This document shows, piece by piece, positions 49,062 to 58,126 of a stretch of 64,000 nucleotides of DNA (position 1 is its first letter; every line of letters begins with the position of its first letter). The stretch covers positions 1 to 64,000 of the forward strand of contig JAJDTT010000065.1 of the NCBI GenBank assembly GCA_022827025.1, in the 5' to 3' direction. The DNA is from Acidobacteriota bacterium (GTDB lineage Bacteria; Acidobacteriota; UBA6911; RPQK01; JAJDTT01). The translations under genes were made by a program, and so were the position numbers. The notes beneath the pieces are model-generated. The model did no database searches. It saw only the letters and a list, made by a program, of their open reading frames with translations, and was not told the DNA's origin.

Positions 49062-49294
49062 CTGGAGGCGGAGATTTGGTTGAGTTCTTGGATGGATCGA
49101 TGTGGTGCTCCGGGTCTTGCAAGCACACCGAAAATGCTTGCCGCCGAGGTTCCTGGCTTCGGACTCAGTTGCAGACGTCCTCCCGGTAACAGATCGATGT
49201 CGAGTTCGTCGCCGGGACGCACTCCCAGATGATTGAGAGCCTCTTTGTGGAGGGTGATCTGTCCCTTGGCGGTCACTGTGAGCGTAGTAGCCAT
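49043..49294 (-). CDS. AbrB-fold antitoxin (copy 2, toxin lost)
   Basis: The 83-residue product begins at ATG 49294 (ATTLTVTAKGQITLHKEALN). It keeps the AbrB fold and a C-terminal toxin-binding tail (RSIQELNQISASSWADEE). It has the same length as copy 1 and is about 70% identical by eye. With the adjacent toxin destroyed it could still bind VapC of copy 1 or its operator. The frame to 49348 is not used, because the ATG at 49294 aligns with the start of copy 1. Confidence 0.8.
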   Translation of the reverse strand: MATTLTVTAKGQITLHKEALNHLGVRPGDELDIDLLPGGRLQLSPKPGTSAASIFGVLARPGAPHRSIQELNQISASSWADEE

Positions 49295-49439
49295 GGTTCC
49301 AACTCCATGGAACTCAATTCGCAAAACTAAAGCAGAATGGCCTTTCATTCAATCGAAGTGCAAATGTTTGTACTCGACCGAGCAAAGGTAGTCGGTTCCC
49401 AGAATCCGCTGGCTCCCTATTGGCCCTTCACTCCGATCC

Positions 49440-52400
49440 CTATCGGGGGTTCAAGGTTATCCGCCAAAACCAGCCGTCCACCTGGACGAAGAGGACGTTG
49501 GGCTCCACCTCGATCACGGTGGAGTAGGACGAACCCATCTTCTCCGCCACGGTGGTGGTCCGCCAGGTCTTCCCCTCGTCTTCGCTGACGGCGAAACGCA
49601 CCAGCGCGCCCCGTTCCCTGGGCTGGAGATGGGTGCCGGCCGGGAACCTTTCGCCGTAGCTCAACAGCACCCTCCCGTCGCGAAGTTTGAGGAGGGTGGG
49701 GTCGCAGCCGCGGTCCAGGCCCGTATAGACCGGTTCGGACCAGGTCTTGCCCCAGTCCCCGCTCCAGCTTGCATACAGCGGCGTGAAGTGGCCGGTCCTC
49801 ATGACGCACAGGAGCCGGCCTCCGCCCAGATGGAGGAGGGACGGCTCGGTGAAGCCCTCGCCCACCGGGTCTCCCGGCTTGGGTGCGGCGACGGTGGAGA
49901 AGTAGTCCCAGGAGCGTCCCTGGTCCTTGGAGGTCAGGGTGAAGGTCCGCTGTTGGAAGTGGGTCTCCGACGAGCTGCGGCGGTCGGTCGGAGGCAGGTT
50001 GTCCTGTTCCAGGTTCCCCTCCATGGTGGTCATGAGGGTCCCGTCGGGCAGCTCCAGCATGTCCCGGTAGAAGTAGAGCCCGTACCACTCGCCCTTTTCC
50101 CGGGCTCTTGGCGGACCGCCCGGGACCCGGATCACCGATTCTTCTTCCTGGAGCGTCGCCAAGTCGTCCCGCGAACGCCAGGAGCGGACCGTATAGAGTC
50201 CGGGCGACTGAAAGTCGGCGGCTCCGCCCAGTGCGAAGAAATGCCCCTTGCGGACGTAGAAAACCCGCTCCGGAATGCGGAGGACCTCGCGCAGGGACGG
50301 CCCTGCGTGAGAAACATAGGTCTTGCCGCCATCCAGACTCTTCTTGTCCTCGTAGAGATAGATGGCGCCGTCGGGCGCCTGGAAGGATCGGGCCCATCCA
50401 CCCTCTCCCCAGCCTCCGCCCGGTCCGTAGCGCCGGATCGGCCCTACTTCCCGGATGAAGCTCGGTTCCGCCAGCGGCGGCCCGGCCGCCCCGGAGGTTC
50501 GCCGCGTGACTCGAACCTCGTCCACCAGGCCGACGAGCTGATTCCCGGGATCGCTCATGCCCTCGTGGCGGTGGGTGATGAAGCGTCCTTCCAGGTCCTG
50601 TCCCACCCTCAGATCGGATGCCAGGTAGAGACCCACGGCCGGGGCGCTGGCGGGAGAAGTCAAATGGCGGACGATGGAACGGTCGTAGTAGAGATGAGAG
50701 GTCCCCGTCATGAGTTGCTCATCGCCGACCAGGTCGCCGTCCAGGTAGAGACGGACGCGTCCCTCGTCGTAGGTGGCTTCCATGAGGTGGTCCCGGTCGG
50801 TGAGGATGGAAACCGACCGGGAACGCACGGTCTGACCGTTGACGACGAGGCGCAGATCGCCGCCGTTGGGATTGAAGTCGAAGATGAGCTCGCCCGTGGC
50901 CGGATCGCCTGTCCCCCGATAGTTGCTGAACAGGCGCATGCGCCGTTTCAGGGCCGGTTTCACCCGGGCCGACAGGGTAAAACGGGTGCCCAGGTAGCGG
51001 GTTCCCTGAATCTCGATTGAGTCGTGGGTCTTCCCTTCCCCGTAGAACTCCGCCGCTCCGCTGCCGGAGACGGCGCGATCCCGATCCTGGATCACCCGAA
51101 CCGAATTGTGCAGCCGTACACTTTGTTGGCCGTCTTCCGTCCGTTTGTCCTCGACGGAGGTCTCTGCGTCTCCCTCGAAATCGAGCAGGACGTCCAAGAG
51201 GGGCGATTGTTCCGCCAACTCCAGGGGATCGGCCGCCCGGAAAGAGTAGAGAGAGGCGTTTTTCAGGTAGAACCTCAGGTGCGCGGGCCGCGGGGATTCC
51301 GGCCACTGATCGCGCCCCCGCCAGCGGACGACCTGGTCGACGCCGTCGTCCGTCACCGGGTCGCATTGATCCTTGCCGTAACCGGGGATGACGTTTCCGG
51401 ACGAGTCCAGCAGCTCCACCCGTACCCAACCCCGGTGGGCGTCGGCATTCACCTGGAGAGGTCCGGAAAAACGACGCAGCCGGCGAGTCGTAAAGGAACC
51501 CACCTGATCCCCCGCATCCAGGGAGGCGAATCCGTCCTTGCGCAGGGTGGCCAGTCCGATGGCGCATTTCCCCCATCCGCCCGCCACCGGGCTCACGTGG
51601 GTCTGGTCCGAGGCTCCGTAGAAGAGCTTGATTTCGTCCCCTTCGACCAACGGCTGGCTCGGAGTGTGCAGCATGCCGTCGTCCCATGCCCCCGCAGTTC
51701 CCAGTTCCAGCAGGGGCGGCCGGTCCCCCTCCACCCGCTTCCACTCGATCCCGTCCCGGCTGCTTACCAGCTCCACGTGGATGGTCCCATCGTTGTGGCC
51801 GTCGTCGATCCGGAAGACCCACAGAAAGCCCAGGTACATGGACTCGTAGGCAAACGCGGAGAGACCGTAGAAATCGGTGTGTTGCCGGTCGGCGGTGACC
51901 CAACGGTCGTCCACGGCGTCCGGCGCCAGGACCAGTTGGGTCGGAGGCCAGTGGAGGAAATCGGTGGTGGCGGTCAGACCGATGGCCCGCCGCCGGTGTC
52001 CGCCGGTGGGCACGAAGATCTTCGCGTAGCCCAGATAGCGCTCCTGGTGGGGGTCCCAGACGAAGTTGCCCACGTCTCCGGGATCCGCGAACAGGGGCTC
52101 CTCCCGAATCGGGCTCCAATGGATGCCGTCCCTGGACCAGGCCCCGTAGTAGCCGCTGACCCGGTGGCGGGGATCGGTGCGCCCGTAGTCGTAGTAGACC
52201 AGCTTGTACTCCTTCTCGGGGTCCGGGTCCCAGGGGGTGTGGATCACCAGCGGGATGTGGCTCTCCCGCATCCGGTCCAGGAAGATGTTGTTGGCGCCCG
52301 AGTCCCGATACTGGACGATATTCAGGTCCGGCTTGGTCCAATGGACGCCGTCCCGGCTCTCGGCGTAGAGGTTGCGGTACTGATCCTTCGGGTCGGCGTC

Positions 52401-52706
52401 CGGATTGGCGGTGTGGTACCACATCCGGTAGCCCTTGCCGTCCGGGAACGGGAGGACGGTTCCCAGCAGGTAGGCCACCTGTCCCTCCCAGGGACGGTCG
52501 GGCTTCAGCACCGGGTTGGCGGCGTGCTTGCGAAAGGCGTGATAGCGGCGAACCAGTCCCTGCTTCTCCTGGATCAGGTGGTCGTCCACCACCAGCTCCC
52601 AGGGGCCGGTCAGGTCGCCCAGGGACCGGGGTTGGGGGACCTGGGGGGATCCCCAAACCCATCCGCTGAGGAACAGGAAAGTAACGACACGACCGATTCC
52701 ACTCAT
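49440..52706 (-). CDS. Secreted three-domain glycosidase/sialidase-like protein
   Basis: The product is 1088 residues with a signal peptide (MSGIGRVVTFLFLSGWVWG). The N-terminal 470 residues form a five-bladed propeller with SRDGVHWTKP, SRDGIHWSP and SRDGIEWKRV blade motifs. Residues of about 520-720 look like a concanavalin/LamG-type domain (FTLSARVKPALKRRMRLFSNY; VRLYLDGDLVGDEQL). The C-terminal part (about 740-1088) is a second propeller of the sialidase type, with Asp-box-like SKDQGRSWDY, SGDWGKTWSE and SEDEGKTWRT. Polysaccharide or glycoconjugate degradation outside the cell is likely; the specificity is unknown. A paralogous fragment lies at 40169-40357 and a smaller relative at 33246-34727. 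Confidence 0.82.
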   Translation of the reverse strand: MSGIGRVVTFLFLSGWVWGSPQVPQPRSLGDLTGPWELVVDDHLIQEKQGLVRRYHAFRKHAANPVLKPDRPWEGQVAYLLGTVLPFPDGKGYRMWYHTANPDADPKDQYRNLYAESRDGVHWTKPDLNIVQYRDSGANNIFLDRMRESHIPLVIHTPWDPDPEKEYKLVYYDYGRTDPRHRVSGYYGAWSRDGIHWSPIREEPLFADPGDVGNFVWDPHQERYLGYAKIFVPTGGHRRRAIGLTATTDFLHWPPTQLVLAPDAVDDRWVTADRQHTDFYGLSAFAYESMYLGFLWVFRIDDGHNDGTIHVELVSSRDGIEWKRVEGDRPPLLELGTAGAWDDGMLHTPSQPLVEGDEIKLFYGASDQTHVSPVAGGWGKCAIGLATLRKDGFASLDAGDQVGSFTTRRLRRFSGPLQVNADAHRGWVRVELLDSSGNVIPGYGKDQCDPVTDDGVDQVVRWRGRDQWPESPRPAHLRFYLKNASLYSFRAADPLELAEQSPLLDVLLDFEGDAETSVEDKRTEDGQQSVRLHNSVRVIQDRDRAVSGSGAAEFYGEGKTHDSIEIQGTRYLGTRFTLSARVKPALKRRMRLFSNYRGTGDPATGELIFDFNPNGGDLRLVVNGQTVRSRSVSILTDRDHLMEATYDEGRVRLYLDGDLVGDEQLMTGTSHLYYDRSIVRHLTSPASAPAVGLYLASDLRVGQDLEGRFITHRHEGMSDPGNQLVGLVDEVRVTRRTSGAAGPPLAEPSFIREVGPIRRYGPGGGWGEGGWARSFQAPDGAIYLYEDKKSLDGGKTYVSHAGPSLREVLRIPERVFYVRKGHFFALGGAADFQSPGLYTVRSWRSRDDLATLQEEESVIRVPGGPPRAREKGEWYGLYFYRDMLELPDGTLMTTMEGNLEQDNLPPTDRRSSSETHFQQRTFTLTSKDQGRSWDYFSTVAAPKPGDPVGEGFTEPSLLHLGGGRLLCVMRTGHFTPLYASWSGDWGKTWSEPVYTGLDRGCDPTLLKLRDGRVLLSYGERFPAGTHLQPRERGALVRFAVSEDEGKTWRTTTVAEKMGSSYSTVIEVEPNVLFVQVDGWFWRITLNPR

Positions 52707-52746
52707 TTTAAGAAGTCCCTCGCAAGCTCCGGTCGGGTGTGGAAGA

Positions 52747-52768
52747 GGGGGGACAGGAAAGTCCCCCC
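52747..52768. repeat. GC-rich hairpin, right-half type
   Basis: The stem GGGGGGAC/GTCCCCCC encloses the loop AGGAAA and is followed by TCCTAAG. It lies between the SDR stop (52771) and the start of the secreted glycosidase-like gene (52706), both on the minus strand, where it could separate the two transcripts. It belongs to the same family as the copies at 31200 and 61.3 kb. Confidence 0.7.
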
Positions 52769-52770
52769 TC

Positions 52771-53541
52771 CTAAGACATCACCTCCCCTGCCGAGATGTC
52801 CACGGCCTGGCCCGTGATGGCGGCTCCCGAGGGCGACACCAGAAAGTGGACCAGACCGGCCACCTCCTCGGGACGGATCATGGTCCCCAAGGGGATGCCA
52901 TCCAGGATGCGCCGCTTCATCGCTTCAACGGTCAGGCCCTCGAGCCGGGCGGTCTCCTGGAGGTCCCTGCGGGCCATGGAGGTTCGCACCCAGCCGGGGC
53001 AGACGGCGTTGACGGTGATCCCGCGGGGAGCCAGCTCCAGGGCCAGCGCCCGCGTCAGGCCGATCACTCCATGCTTGGAAGCGCAATAGGCGCTGTACTC
53101 GGCCGAGCCCACCTTCCCCGAGATGGAGGAGATGTGGACGATGCGGCCGCCGTCCTGGAAATGGGGCAGCGCCCGATGGGTGCAGTAGTAGACGCCGGTC
53201 AGATTGGTGGCCAGCACCTCATGCCAGGTCTCGTCGCCCGGCTCCAGTATGGGGTTCCGTTTCGAGATTCCGGCGTTGTTCACCAGGATCTGGATTCCGC
53301 CCCATTCCGCGGTGACTGCGGAGACGAACTCCTCCACCTGACGGCTTTCGCTGACGTCGCAGACCCGGGGCAGCACCTGGAACCCGGCCTCCGCCATCTG
53401 TCCGGCAGCGGCCTCGAGACCCTTCCGGTTGCGGTCGCAGATGGCCACCCGGGCGCCCTCGCTACCCAGTTTCCAGGCGATGGCCCGGCCCATGCCCTCT
53501 GCCGCGCCCGTGACGACGGCCACCGCCGATTCCAGGGACAT
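52771..53541 (-). CDS. Short-chain dehydrogenase/reductase
   Basis: The product is 256 residues from ATG 53541; an upstream in-frame extension is not used. It has the classical SDR motifs: TGAAEGMG (cofactor), NNAG, and the catalytic Ser with YCASK (in HISSISGKVGSAEYSAYCASKHG). The C-terminus PSGAAITGQAVDISAGEVM matches FabG-type SDRs. The substrate is unknown. It is divergent from the aminotransferase operon (122 bases between starts), so the two could share a regulatory region and a pathway. Confidence 0.88.
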   Translation of the reverse strand: MSLESAVAVVTGAAEGMGRAIAWKLGSEGARVAICDRNRKGLEAAAGQMAEAGFQVLPRVCDVSESRQVEEFVSAVTAEWGGIQILVNNAGISKRNPILEPGDETWHEVLATNLTGVYYCTHRALPHFQDGGRIVHISSISGKVGSAEYSAYCASKHGVIGLTRALALELAPRGITVNAVCPGWVRTSMARRDLQETARLEGLTVEAMKRRILDGIPLGTMIRPEEVAGLVHFLVSPSGAAITGQAVDISAGEVMS

Positions 53542-53662
53542 TCTGCCGTTCGACTCCTTCGCCTCCGCCCGGCCGATCACTTGACAGACCGGCCCTCGGC
53601 ATGCACAAGTAACACGGTGCCCGGAAGCTATCAATGGAAAGGAATCGAAGCAAGGTAACGCC

Positions 53663-54997
53663 ATGACCGTACTCGAAACCGTTCGCTCCAAGTCCGCTCA
53701 GGTGCTGGATTTCAATGAACGCTACATCCCCGGCGGGGTGGTCTCCATCGTCCGCAAGGCGGAGCCCGACCTGGCCTTCGCCCGGGGCCGGGGAGCCTAC
53801 ATCTGGGACGTGGACGGCAACCGATACCTGGACTACCACGCGGCCTTTGCCCCCATCGTCCTGGGCCACAACGACCCCTACGTCAACGGGGCGGTCCGGA
53901 AGGCCATCGACGCCGGCGCCAGCCTCTACGGGAGCGGGACCAACGAGTTGGAGGGCCGCCTGGCCGAGATGCTCTGCACCCATGTCCCGGCGGTGGAGAT
54001 GGTGGAGTTCCTCAATACCGGCACCGAGGCCTCCATGGCTTCCGTGCGCCTGGCCCGGGCCGCGACCGGCCGCGACCACGTCATCGTCACGCAGGGGGGC
54101 TTCAACGGCTCCCACAACGACGTGGCCTGCAACGTCCTCACGCCTCTGGACCAGATCGGACCCCGCGTCTCGCCCGGCGAGTACCGCTATATTCCGCTGG
54201 GACCCGGTGTCCCCGACGCTCACGCCCAACTGGTGCACGTCATCAACTTCAACGACCTGGATTCGGTCCGCTACGTCTGCGAGCGCCATGACGTGGCCGC
54301 CCTGGTGACCGAACCCATCCTGCAGAACATCGGCATCATGAAACCGGTCCCCGGCTACCTGGAAGGGCTCCGGGAGCTGGCCGACGAGTACGGCTTCGTG
54401 CTCATCTTCGACGAGGTCAAGACCGGGTTCCGGTACTCGGTGGGAGGCTACAGCGAAGTGAGCGGTGTGACGCCCGACCTGGTCTACTTCGCCAAGGCGG
54501 TGGCCAACGGCTATCCCTTCTCGGCGCTGGGCGGAAAGAGGGAACTGCTGGAACATTTCGCCCATCCCGATCCCGCCAAGCGGCCCATCGTCTCCGGGAC
54601 CTACAACGGCCATCCCGTCTCGGTGAGCGCCGCCATCGCCACCATCGAGCGGCTGCTGGAAGGCGACGGCCAAGTCTACCGGCACATCGGCCGGCTGGGA
54701 CAGCGGTGCCAGGCCGGGATCGAGTCGATCCTGAGTTCCCGGGGAATCACCGGGACCGTGGCCCGGCAGGGGTCCGCCTTCTGCCTCTACCTGATGGATC
54801 ACGAGCCGGTGGACTGGCACGACCTGGCCGGAAACCACGATTTCGACAAGGACCTGGTCATGCGGCGCGCCTTGATCGAGCGTGGAATCTACTTCTTCCC
54901 GGTGGCGACCAAGCAATGCTCGATCTCGGCGGCCCACACCGATTCGGACATCGACCGCACGCTGGAGGCCCTGGACGACGTCCTGTCCCAACTCTAG
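53663..54997 (+). CDS. Class III PLP-dependent aminotransferase (glutamate-1-semialdehyde aminomutase-like)
   Basis: The product is 444 residues. PLP-binding and active-site motifs are present: YIWDVDGNRYLDYHAAFAPIVLGH, EFLNTGTEASMASVRLARA, LIFDEVKTGFRYSVGGYSE and FAKAVANGYPFSALGGKREL, with the Schiff-base Lys in FAKAVANG. It resembles GSA aminomutase and other class III transaminases, but the neighbours are not haem biosynthesis genes, so a catabolic transaminase is more likely. It heads a plus-strand operon; the next start is 22 bases after the stop. Confidence 0.88.
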   Translation: MTVLETVRSKSAQVLDFNERYIPGGVVSIVRKAEPDLAFARGRGAYIWDVDGNRYLDYHAAFAPIVLGHNDPYVNGAVRKAIDAGASLYGSGTNELEGRLAEMLCTHVPAVEMVEFLNTGTEASMASVRLARAATGRDHVIVTQGGFNGSHNDVACNVLTPLDQIGPRVSPGEYRYIPLGPGVPDAHAQLVHVINFNDLDSVRYVCERHDVAALVTEPILQNIGIMKPVPGYLEGLRELADEYGFVLIFDEVKTGFRYSVGGYSEVSGVTPDLVYFAKAVANGYPFSALGGKRELLEHFAHPDPAKRPIVSGTYNGHPVSVSAAIATIERLLEGDGQVYRHIGRLGQRCQAGIESILSSRGITGTVARQGSAFCLYLMDHEPVDWHDLAGNHDFDKDLVMRRALIERGIYFFPVATKQCSISAAHTDSDIDRTLEALDDVLSQL

Positions 54998-55018
54998 GCC
55001 GCCGGGGCGGACTTATCC

Positions 55019-57172
55019 ATGGATGTTCGCCACCACTTCGCCGTTTGGTGCTGCCACTTGGTCTTTGTCTCCCTCCCTCTGTTTTCGCAGGGAGGTTCGA
55101 GTGAAGACTGCAATTCCTGCCACCAGGAGATCTACGACTCCCACCAGACCACCGGGATGGGCCGAGCCTTCTCGCTCCCCGATTCCACCAACACGCTGGA
55201 AGAAGGACAGGAGGAGGCAACGTACTACCACCCGGCCTCGGACCGGCATTACACGGTCGCCCGCAGAGCCAGCTCGTACTACCTGAGCCGGCACCAGTTG
55301 AACGAGAAGGGGAAGACCATCAACCGGGTGGAAAAGGAGATCCACTACGTGCTGGGTTCCGGGAACCGGGGCCGGACCTATCTCCACCGGGCTCCGTGGG
55401 GCGCCCTTTACCAGTTGCCCGTGGCCTGGTACTCCGAAGACGGCGGACACTGGGGCATGAGTCCCGGTTACGACCGCCCCGACCACAAGGGGTTCAGCCG
55501 GCGGATCGACTACTCCTGCATGTTCTGCCACAACGCCTACCCGCAACTACCGCCGGGAGACGACGCCAACGGCAAAGATCCCCTCTTCCCGGAAGAACTC
55601 CCCAACGGCATCGACTGCCAGCGCTGCCATGGGCCGGGCGCCGCCCATCTGAAGGCCGTTCGGAGCCGGGCCTCCAAGCAGGCGATCCGCGAGTCCATCG
55701 TGAATCCGTCCCGGTTGGATCCCGAAAGGCAGATGGAGGTCTGCCTCCAGTGCCACCTGGAGTCCACCACCAAGGGCCTTCCGGCGATGATTCGCAACTA
55801 CGACCGAGGGGTCTTCTCGTACCGGCCGGGAGAACCGCTGGCGGACTATATCCTCCACTTCGACGCTTCCGATCAGGAAGAAGCGGAGGCGCGGTTCGAG
55901 GTCAATCACGCCGGGTACCGGTTCCTCAGGTCGGCCTGCTTCCGGGAAAGCAAAGGCCGGCTCACCTGCGTGACCTGCCACGATCCCCATCGGCCGGCGT
56001 CGGCACCCGAGTCGCGGATCGCATCGCGGGATGCCTGTAATCGTTGCCACGCGAGCCACGTGGAATCTCTGGTGGCGGCAGGAGAGCACCCGGCGGACGA
56101 GGACTGCCTGGTCTGCCACATGCCCCGGCGCAGGACCCAGGACGTGGTCCACGCCGTCATGACCGACCACCGGATCGCCCGCCGCCCACCCGCGGGCGAC
56201 CTGTTGGCTTCGCTGGCCGAATCCCACCAGGAGGTGATCCTGGGAGAGGTCATCCGCTACTATCCGCCGGGTCCCGACGAATCAGGCCGGATCGAACTCT
56301 ACGAAGCGCTGGCTCAAGTCAAACAGGACGCCAACCTGAAGCCCGGGATTCCCAGGCTGGAAAAAGCCCTGAAGGCCCAACGTCCTCTCCACGCGGGCTT
56401 TTACTTCGAGCTGGGGGACGCCTATCTGGCGGAGGGCAGATTCCAGGACGCCGTCCGCCTCCACCAGGATGCCCTTCGCCGGCAACGAGACTATCTGCCG
56501 GCCCTGCGCAACCAGTGGGTGGCTCTGTCGAGGCAAGGATCCCTGGATCAGGGTCTGACGGTGCTTCGAAACACCCTCGCGGTGAAGCCGGACGACACGG
56601 TCAGCCTGACGCAACTGGGCTATGCCTTGTTGGAATCGGGTCGGTTGGCGGAGTCCACACAGGTCTTGCAATCCACCCTGCGCCTGGACCCGGATCTCCC
56701 CGATGCCCACAACAACCTGGGATTGGCCCTGGCCCGGCAGAATCTCGTAAGGCAAGCCACCGAGGCTTTCCAGGAGGCCATCCGTCTGGAGCCCAATTTC
56801 GCCAGCGCCCACTACAATCTGGGGCTACAACATTACGCCGCGAGGGCGGCCGGACCGGCCATCGCTTCTTTCCGCCGAGCCATTGCGCTGGCTCCCGAAA
56901 TGGCCACCGCCCACACCAACCTGGGAGCGACGCTGGCGGCCACGGGAAAGGTGGAAGAGGCGGTCGAGGCCTTTCGCCGCGCGCTGGAGATCGAGCCGGG
57001 TCTGCTGGCGGCTCAAGTCAACCTGGGCCTGTCACTCGCTTCCCTGGGGCATCTCCGGGAAGCGATCGACGCTATCCGGGCGGCCTTGAAGTTGAAGCCC
57101 GGCGACGAATTCCTGATGCAGCAGTTGGAGCAAATCGAAGCAAAGCTCGGAAAGGAGCCCGGGTCCCCATGA
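55019..57172 (+). CDS. Secreted seven-haem cytochrome with C-terminal TPR domain
   Basis: The product is 717 residues with a signal peptide (about 1-24). Seven CxxCH motifs are visible, CNSCH at 31-35, then CMFCH, CQRCH, CLQCH, CVTCH, CNRCH and CLVCH, in the first about 370 residues. From about 440 to the C-terminus TPR repeats follow (ALAQVKQDANLKPGIP; YFELGDAYLAEGRFQDAV; HNNLGLALARQNLVRQATEAFQEAI). Such multihaem-TPR proteins are found next to UnbV/CRTAC1-like genes in related bacteria, as here. It is probably periplasmic. The electron partner is not shown. Its stop overlaps the next start (ATGA), so the DapA-like gene is coupled to it. Confidence 0.87.
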   Translation: MDVRHHFAVWCCHLVFVSLPLFSQGGSSEDCNSCHQEIYDSHQTTGMGRAFSLPDSTNTLEEGQEEATYYHPASDRHYTVARRASSYYLSRHQLNEKGKTINRVEKEIHYVLGSGNRGRTYLHRAPWGALYQLPVAWYSEDGGHWGMSPGYDRPDHKGFSRRIDYSCMFCHNAYPQLPPGDDANGKDPLFPEELPNGIDCQRCHGPGAAHLKAVRSRASKQAIRESIVNPSRLDPERQMEVCLQCHLESTTKGLPAMIRNYDRGVFSYRPGEPLADYILHFDASDQEEAEARFEVNHAGYRFLRSACFRESKGRLTCVTCHDPHRPASAPESRIASRDACNRCHASHVESLVAAGEHPADEDCLVCHMPRRRTQDVVHAVMTDHRIARRPPAGDLLASLAESHQEVILGEVIRYYPPGPDESGRIELYEALAQVKQDANLKPGIPRLEKALKAQRPLHAGFYFELGDAYLAEGRFQDAVRLHQDALRRQRDYLPALRNQWVALSRQGSLDQGLTVLRNTLAVKPDDTVSLTQLGYALLESGRLAESTQVLQSTLRLDPDLPDAHNNLGLALARQNLVRQATEAFQEAIRLEPNFASAHYNLGLQHYAARAAGPAIASFRRAIALAPEMATAHTNLGATLAATGKVEEAVEAFRRALEIEPGLLAAQVNLGLSLASLGHLREAIDAIRAALKLKPGDEFLMQQLEQIEAKLGKEPGSP

Positions 57173-58083
57173 AAGAAAGATTGCAGGGCGTGATCGCCAA
57201 CATTCCCATGTGCTTCAACGCCGACTGGAGCATGGACGAGACCGCCCTCCGGAACAACATTCGCGCCTACCGGGGCGAGGGCCTGGAGGCCATGTACCTC
57301 TTGGGCACCAGCGGTGAGCTCTTCAACGTCTCTCCGGACGAGTACCGGCGAGCCGTGCGGATCTTCGTCGAGGAGGCGGGACCGGAGACGCTCAAGGTGG
57401 TGGGGGCGACCTCGGTTCGATTGGGGGGAATCCTGGAAACCGTCCAGTGGCTGGCCGACGCCGGCGCCGACGCGGTCCTGGCCATTCCGCCCCACTTCAT
57501 ACCCTTGAGCCCGGAAGAGCGGGCGGGAGCGCTACGGATTATCGCCCAGGCCTGCCCTTCCCTGGGAATCGTCCACTACAACACCAGCTACGCGCCGGAG
57601 GTGAAATTCGAGCCTCATGAATACGCATCCTTGCTGGACGTGCCCAACCTCTGGGGCACGAAGCAGGGGCAGTTGACAAATGAATTCTGGGACGGGCTGC
57701 AGGAACACTCCAGTTCCCTGCGGCACCTCAGCCTGGACGACTGGATGGTCCGCTCCATGAAGCAGGGCGGCTACGGGGCCTTCTCCCTGCTGACCAGCCT
57801 GGCGCCCCGATGCGCCCAGACCTGGTACCAGGCCTGCAAGGCCGGGGAGTGGGAACGGGCCGAGGAGATGCAGGTGGAGTTCGACCGCTGCATGGACCAG
57901 ATCTACTGGCCCCTGAGCCGGCGCGGCTACACCGACGTGGCCGTGGACAAGGCGTTGATCGAAGCCTTTGGCTTCCTCCAGTCCAGCGCCCCCCGGCCGC
58001 CGCTGAAGCCGGTCTCGGAATCGGAGAAGGAATGGGCCCGGGAAGTCATCCGGAGCGAAGGATACTTCAAGAACGTCATCTGA
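57169..58083 (+). CDS. DHDPS/DapA-family aldolase or lyase
   Basis: The product is 304 residues from ATG 57169, overlapping the preceding stop by four bases. The TIM-barrel motifs of the class I N-acetylneuraminate lyase/DHDPS family are present: GLEAMYLLGTSGELFNVS, DAVLAIPPHF, GIVHYNTSYAPE (catalytic Tyr) and LWGTKQGQ (Schiff-base Lys). The usual GIKES is changed to GTKQG. A role in a pyruvate- or sugar-acid-forming pathway is more likely than lysine synthesis, because the neighbours are a transaminase and a symporter. The true substrate is unknown. Confidence 0.85.
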   Translation: MKERLQGVIANIPMCFNADWSMDETALRNNIRAYRGEGLEAMYLLGTSGELFNVSPDEYRRAVRIFVEEAGPETLKVVGATSVRLGGILETVQWLADAGADAVLAIPPHFIPLSPEERAGALRIIAQACPSLGIVHYNTSYAPEVKFEPHEYASLLDVPNLWGTKQGQLTNEFWDGLQEHSSSLRHLSLDDWMVRSMKQGGYGAFSLLTSLAPRCAQTWYQACKAGEWERAEEMQVEFDRCMDQIYWPLSRRGYTDVAVDKALIEAFGFLQSSAPRPPLKPVSESEKEWAREVIRSEGYFKNVI

Positions 58084-58126
58084 TCTGTCCTCCACATTTT
58101 CGCATCTGTCCGTCAGGTAAGACCAA

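Noticed and set aside
53663-54997. hemL (glutamate-1-semialdehyde aminomutase of haem synthesis)
   Set aside because: The fold matches, but the neighbours are a symporter and a DapA-like lyase rather than haem genes, so only the class III family is claimed.
57169-58083. dapA for lysine biosynthesis
   Set aside because: The GIKES motif is altered to GTKQG and the operon looks catabolic.
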